Origin: Candidatus Omnitrophota bacterium
GTDB lineage: Bacteria; Omnitrophota; Gorgyraeia; Duberdicusellales; 4484-171
Assembly (NCBI GenBank): GCA_014729775.1
Contig: WJJJ01000003.1
Span: forward strand, 1 to 55,600
Direction: 5' to 3'
Length of the DNA: 55,600 nt
In this document: in pieces, positions 52,164-55,600 of the stretch
Layout: each line of letters begins with the position of its first letter
How positions within the stretch are numbered: position 1 is the stretch's first letter
Notes under the pieces: generated by a model
Database searches by the model: none
What the model was told of the DNA's origin: nothing
The model's input: only the letters and a program-made list of their open reading frames with translations
Made by a program: the position numbers and the translations under genes

Positions 52164-52589
52164 ATGATTAAAGTGAAAGACATCATGTGCGAGCATCCCA
52201 TTAAGATTCGGGAGAGCGTGCCGCTTGGTCAGGTGGTGCATTTGATGCTGCGTTACCAGGTTCACGGCATTCTCGTGGTCGCCGACGGGAATGAGGAGGA
52301 GCTTACCGGTATTTTTACGATGACCGATCTTCTTCGCATTATGGATACGGTGCTTGCCGGAGGGAAACAACGTTCATCGCAGTTGAAGAAGATCTCTTCG
52401 TTCCCCCTGGGTAAGGTGGCCAAGAAAAGAGTCATCACGCTGCAGAAAGAAGACCGCGTGGTGAAAGCGATCGCGACCATGCATAAAAAACAAGTGCATA
52501 CCATTCCCATTATGGACGGAGAAACCCTGGTCGGCGTGCTCGGCCGGCACGATATCCTGAATGTCGCCTTTAATTCCCTGGGTGAATAG
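52164..52589 (+). CDS. CBS-domain pair protein
   Basis: A 141-residue protein made of two CBS repeats: VKDIMCEHPIKIRESVPLGQ then HGILVVADGNEEELTGIFTM, and KRVITLQKEDRVVKAIATMH then HTIPIMDGETLVGVLGRHDI. Such stand-alone pairs bind adenine nucleotides and regulate partner enzymes. No partner can be named. It lies 51 nt after addB with its own promoter. Confidence 0.9.
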   Translation: MIKVKDIMCEHPIKIRESVPLGQVVHLMLRYQVHGILVVADGNEEELTGIFTMTDLLRIMDTVLAGGKQRSSQLKKISSFPLGKVAKKRVITLQKEDRVVKAIATMHKKQVHTIPIMDGETLVGVLGRHDILNVAFNSLGE

Positions 52590-52635
52590 TTCCTCCCCCT
52601 CCGCATGCGGTTCCCTCGACGGGTAGTAGGGTTTC

Positions 52636-52644
52636 TGCTATAAT
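52636..52644 (+). promoter_or_regulatory. Extended -10 promoter directly before the REC-GGDEF gene
   Basis: TGCTATAAT ends 9 nt before the ATG. No Shine-Dalgarno is present, so the mRNA would be leaderless or nearly so. Confidence 0.55.
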
Positions 52645-52653
52645 ACCCAATAT

Positions 52654-53829
52654 ATGGACAGAATTAAGCGTATTCTGATCATTTCCACGGATACCAACCT
52701 GCGGGAAGTCCTGGAATTCTGTTTCGACGGGTGGGGATATGAAGTCATCCTGTGGGACACGTATGAAGAGGACGTGACCCCCATTAAAAAAGTCGCGCCT
52801 GACGTGGTGGTCGTGGACGTCCATGCGGCGCGTCTTACCGATCTGAAAATTTGTTCTTTGCTGAAGAGTGATTTTATCACCGCGTCGATTCCGGTCATCA
52901 CTTTGATCAACAAACGTCACCTGCGCGCGCAGCTGCTGCATTTGAAGCAGGGAGTGGATGATTATTTAATTAAACCTCCGGATCCGCTGGATTTACGTAT
53001 TCGCATCGAGATGGCGGTCCGCCGTTCGCAGGCCAGTTTATACGCCAATCCGCTCACCCGTCTGCCTGGAAGCCGGGCAATTGAAGGAATACTGCATGAA
53101 TATTTGGAAACGGACAAGGAGTTCTCCATCGGATACGTGGATATCGACAATTTTAAGTCCTTTAATGACGTGTACGGATACCTCAAAGGTGATGACGTGA
53201 TTTTGCAGACGGCCTATATTTTATATAATACCGTGAAGCGGTTCGGCCATGAGGACGATTTCGTGGGGCATATCGGCGGAGATGACTTCATGTTTCTCGC
53301 TTCTCCCGCCAGGTTTGAACGGATTTGTCAGCATTTCATTTTTTTGTTTGACGGTATCATCCCGTTTCATTATTCTCCGGCCGACAGACGCCGGGGCTTT
53401 GTGATCACCCGCGACCGGACGCAGAAATTGAATAAGATCCCGCTGATGAGCGTGACTGCCGCCGTGGTGAACGTGAGCGGACGGTCCAAGAACATTTCAA
53501 TGGTGGAGATCAATGAGCGGCTTGCCGAAATTAAAAAGTATCTGAAATCTCTCCAGGGGAGTAAATATATGGCGGATCGCCGGTCCGAATCCGACGCCGG
53601 TCCGCAGGAGCCGCAGGTCCACCGAAAAGACAAATTCACCAGTTCATACACGCCGCTGGGCCAGATGCTGCTGCAAAAAGATTTAGTGACTTCTCCCCAG
53701 TTGGAAGAAGCATTGCGCATTCACTGGAAACGGGGCGTCATTTTGGGCGAGGTGCTTAAGGAATTGGGGTACGTAAAGGAAAAAGAGCTCAACGAAGTTC
53801 TGCAATTGCAGGAAAGCAGAGTCGCCTGA
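52654..53829 (+). CDS. Response regulator with REC, GGDEF and MshEN-like domains
   Basis: Residues 1-125 are a receiver domain: phosphoacceptor Asp55 in VVVVDVHAARL and Lys107 in YLIKPPDP. Residues about 130-320 are a diguanylate cyclase: YVDIDNFKSFNDVYGYLKGD and the active-site GGDDF (208-212), a working variant of GGDEF. The inhibitory site is HEDD instead of RxxD, so product inhibition is probably lost. Residues 333-391 (PLGQMLLQKDLVTSPQLEEA, then ILGEVLKELGYVKEKELNEV) resemble an MshEN/GspE N-terminal unit, a fold known to bind c-di-GMP. No histidine kinase lies nearby. Confidence 0.85.
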   Translation: MDRIKRILIISTDTNLREVLEFCFDGWGYEVILWDTYEEDVTPIKKVAPDVVVVDVHAARLTDLKICSLLKSDFITASIPVITLINKRHLRAQLLHLKQGVDDYLIKPPDPLDLRIRIEMAVRRSQASLYANPLTRLPGSRAIEGILHEYLETDKEFSIGYVDIDNFKSFNDVYGYLKGDDVILQTAYILYNTVKRFGHEDDFVGHIGGDDFMFLASPARFERICQHFIFLFDGIIPFHYSPADRRRGFVITRDRTQKLNKIPLMSVTAAVVNVSGRSKNISMVEINERLAEIKKYLKSLQGSKYMADRRSESDAGPQEPQVHRKDKFTSSYTPLGQMLLQKDLVTSPQLEEALRIHWKRGVILGEVLKELGYVKEKELNEVLQLQESRVA

Positions 53830-53854
53830 GCATAGAAAAGAAGGAGTATACGCG

Positions 53855-54889
53855 ATGGCGAGAACGAAGATAATCGGGACGCTGGGTCCCTCCAGCACGA
53901 ACGCGACGGTGCTGAGGAAAATGTATAAGAAGGGACTGGATATCGTGCGTCTCAATTTTTCTCACGGTACGCATCTTGAACATACCGAGAGAATACACAT
54001 GGTACGGTCGCTGAACAAAAAAATGCGCCGTGCCGTGAAGATCATGCAGGATTTGGAAGGGTATCGCATCCGCATCGGCAGGCTGCGGGAGCCGCTCGTG
54101 TTGAAACGGAATTCAATCCTTTCGCTTACTCAAAAGGAAGTGCGTGGAACCAAAAAAGAAATTCCGTTTGATTACCAGGGGTCTCTGCGGCGGATCAAGC
54201 CCGGGATGGCGATTTACATCGACGACGGGCGGATTGTGCTTCAGGTCAAAGAGCGCCGGGGAAAGCACCTGAAAGTACAGGTGAAGAACGCGACGGCGCT
54301 GCTGGAGTCGAATAAAGGCGTGAATATTCCGGAAGCCGATCTTGATTTTCCCCCGGTGACCGACAAAGACAAGAAGGACGTGAAAGTTGCGCTCGTGCAC
54401 GAACTGGAGTTTGTCGCTCAATCTTTCGTGCGGAACGCCCGGGATGTCGAAGAGATGAAAGGGATCGTGAAATCAACGCGTCCGGAATGTAAGCTTTTCG
54501 CGAAAATCGAGAGCCGGGCCGCGCTGGAGAATATCGATGAAATCATCCGCGTTTCAGACGGCATTGTCGTCGCGCGCGGCGATTTAGGGGTGTGTATGCC
54601 GATCCATAAGGTTCCGGTGATCCAGAAAGAGATCATCAAAAAGTGCCGGTTCGCGGATATCCCCGTGGTAGTGGCGACCCAGATGCTTGATTCGATGATT
54701 GAGAATCCGTTTCCGACCCGCGCGGAAGTGAGCGACATTGCCAACGCAATTCTCGACGGCGCGACCCACCTGTTGCTTTCCGCCGAAACCGCGGTAGGCA
54801 AATACCCTCCCAAAGCCATCGAGATGATGAATAAGGTGATAAAACACACGGAGCGCTACGAAGAGAAACTTCGCGAGTTGATGCTGTAA
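53855..54889 (+). CDS. pyk: Pyruvate kinase lacking the C-terminal domain
   Basis: It converts PEP and ADP to pyruvate and ATP. The barrel motifs are intact: TKIIGTLGPSS, VRLNFSHGTH, FAKIESRAALENIDEI with the catalytic Lys, SDGIVVARGDLGV, and ATQMLDSMIENPFPTRAEVS, with DLEGYRIRIG where most have DLxGPKIR. The chain ends at residue 344 just after the barrel (AETAVGKYPPKAIEMMNKVI), so the roughly 120-residue C-terminal allosteric domain is missing. The ATG follows AAGGAG. It also lacks the usual PK in the B-domain entry, so activity deserves a test. Confidence 0.85.
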   Translation: MARTKIIGTLGPSSTNATVLRKMYKKGLDIVRLNFSHGTHLEHTERIHMVRSLNKKMRRAVKIMQDLEGYRIRIGRLREPLVLKRNSILSLTQKEVRGTKKEIPFDYQGSLRRIKPGMAIYIDDGRIVLQVKERRGKHLKVQVKNATALLESNKGVNIPEADLDFPPVTDKDKKDVKVALVHELEFVAQSFVRNARDVEEMKGIVKSTRPECKLFAKIESRAALENIDEIIRVSDGIVVARGDLGVCMPIHKVPVIQKEIIKKCRFADIPVVVATQMLDSMIENPFPTRAEVSDIANAILDGATHLLLSAETAVGKYPPKAIEMMNKVIKHTERYEEKLRELML

Positions 54890-54897
54890 CCTGCGCA

Positions 54898-55600
54898 ATG
54901 CACATGATCGCGTTACTTACCGATTTCGGGCTCAAAGATCATTATGTCGGCGTGATGAAGGGAGTGATCAAAAAAATCTGCCCCGAAACGCCGGTAGTCG
55001 ATGTCACCCATGGAATCACTCCGCAAAACATTCTCGAGGCGGGAATGCGTCTTCTGCAGAGTTATCCCTTCTTCCCGGCGCGTACGATTTTTGTGGTCGT
55101 GGTTGATCCCGGGGTAGGGAGCGACCGCGCGGCGATCGCGGTGGAAACCGAACAGTTCGTCTTCTTCGCGCCCGATAACGGCGTGCTCGCACCGGTATGC
55201 GAACGGGAACGGGTTCACGCTCAGGTGAAACTTACCCGGCGGCAGTATTTCTTGTCCCCGGTGTCCGCGACTTTTCACGGCCGGGACGTGTTCGCGGCGG
55301 CGGCCGCGCATCACGCGCAGGGCGTATCACTTGCGCAGTTGGGGGAGCCGCTAAAGCGGATTCATCGTGCCGCATTTCCGGTTCCCGAGGTGAGGGGCGC
55401 GCGTTTGCGGGGACTGGTCTGCGCCGCGGACCGGTTCGGGAATATCTTGACCAATATTGACACCGCGCTGATCTCGGAATTCCTCCGCGGCGGGAAAAAT
55501 TTCCGGGCAGTGTGTATGGGAAGGGAAATCAGCGGGTGGTATCGGGCTTATGCTGAAGCGCCGGAGCAGGTGCCGTTTTTGATCATCGGCAGTTCGGGCT
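54898..55600 (+). CDS. SAM hydroxide adenosyltransferase (DUF62 family), 3' truncated
   Basis: The frame runs off the window end after 234 codons. IALLTDFGLKDHYVGVMKG at the N-terminus, VVDVTHGITPQN, FVVVVDPGVGSDR, FFAPDNGVL and FHGRDVFAAAAA are the family's signature blocks. These enzymes cleave S-adenosylmethionine with water to adenosine and methionine; halogenating relatives (fluorinase, chlorinase) are rare and have a loop I do not see. It lies 8 nt after pyk, and a second ATG two codons later is also possible. Confidence 0.93.
   Translation, partial: MHMIALLTDFGLKDHYVGVMKGVIKKICPETPVVDVTHGITPQNILEAGMRLLQSYPFFPARTIFVVVVDPGVGSDRAAIAVETEQFVFFAPDNGVLAPVCERERVHAQVKLTRRQYFLSPVSATFHGRDVFAAAAAHHAQGVSLAQLGEPLKRIHRAAFPVPEVRGARLRGLVCAADRFGNILTNIDTALISEFLRGGKNFRAVCMGREISGWYRAYAEAPEQVPFLIIGSSG

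Noticed and set aside
1-55600. CRISPR arrays, insertion sequences, integrases, toxin-antitoxin or phage genes
   Set aside because: None found; apart from the decayed 7470-7719 gene, all long frames are explained by housekeeping-type genes in a continuous chromosomal layout.
54898-55600. Fluorinase/chlorinase function for the DUF62 protein
   Set aside because: The family is mostly SAM hydrolases and I see no halogenase-type loop in the visible part.

Overview
The window is a gene-dense bacterial chromosome segment carrying about 57 protein genes, three tRNAs and no mobile element, CRISPR array or prophage. Lipid A genes (lpxB, an MsbA-type exporter), a lipoprotein and Sec-type signal peptides point to a diderm (Gram-negative-type) bacterium. 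A secreted protein at 6362 carries a TTYYPSPYGVY motif just after its signal peptide, which I associate with Omnitrophota (Candidatus Omnitrophica). That placement rests on memory of the motif and on the overall gene content, not on a search. Genes are tightly packed, with many ATGA/GTGA overlaps and several overlaps of 14-32 nt.

Layout. 1-7441: a 5'-truncated ROK protein, an anchored coiled-coil protein, a LacI-type regulator, B12-dependent ribonucleotide reductase (nrdJ), phosphoglycerate mutase and the secreted protein. 7470-7719: a frameshifted relic of another secreted protein. 7806-13548: mnmG converging on lpxB and a Gfo/Idh/MocA oxidoreductase, which is divergent from msbA. 13796-16828: rpsB-tsf-pyrH-frr, then tRNA-Lys, tRNA-Leu and tRNA-Gly. 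16877-20609: a regulatory PTS set (EIIA, membrane-anchored YvcK, HPr, enzyme I). 20617-30068: nucleotidyltransferase, aromatic amino-acid genes (pheA, hisC, aroF, tyrA), cmk, lepA, signal peptidase, a small lipoprotein, pgsA and plsY. 30223-35777: recA, HtrA-type protease, recX, alaS. 35774-39076: hisD, hisB, hisH, hisA. 39124-39947: rplM-rpsI. 40116-45628: riboflavin genes (ribBA, ribH, ribD) interleaved with nusB, a PHP-domain protein, a nitroreductase and mazG. 45662-55600: PilZ protein, AddA/AddB-like helicase-nuclease pair, CBS protein, REC-GGDEF-MshEN protein, a short pyruvate kinase, and a 3'-truncated SAM hydroxide adenosyltransferase.

The regulatory sequence is informative. Most promoters I can place share an extended -10 of the form TGATAT(A/G)(A/C)T (TGATATGAT, TGATACAAT, TGATATACT, TGATATAAT), with or without a -35. 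In four genes (mnmG, the oxidoreductase, the PilZ gene and the REC-GGDEF gene) the -10 lies only 7-10 nt from the ATG and no Shine-Dalgarno is present, which suggests leaderless mRNAs. Structured leaders precede rpsB, aroF and ribH. Most of the window is core metabolism. The least ordinary elements are the secreted protein with its decayed neighbour, the PTS/YvcK module, the oxidoreductase beside lpxB/msbA, and the PilZ plus GGDEF-MshEN genes.
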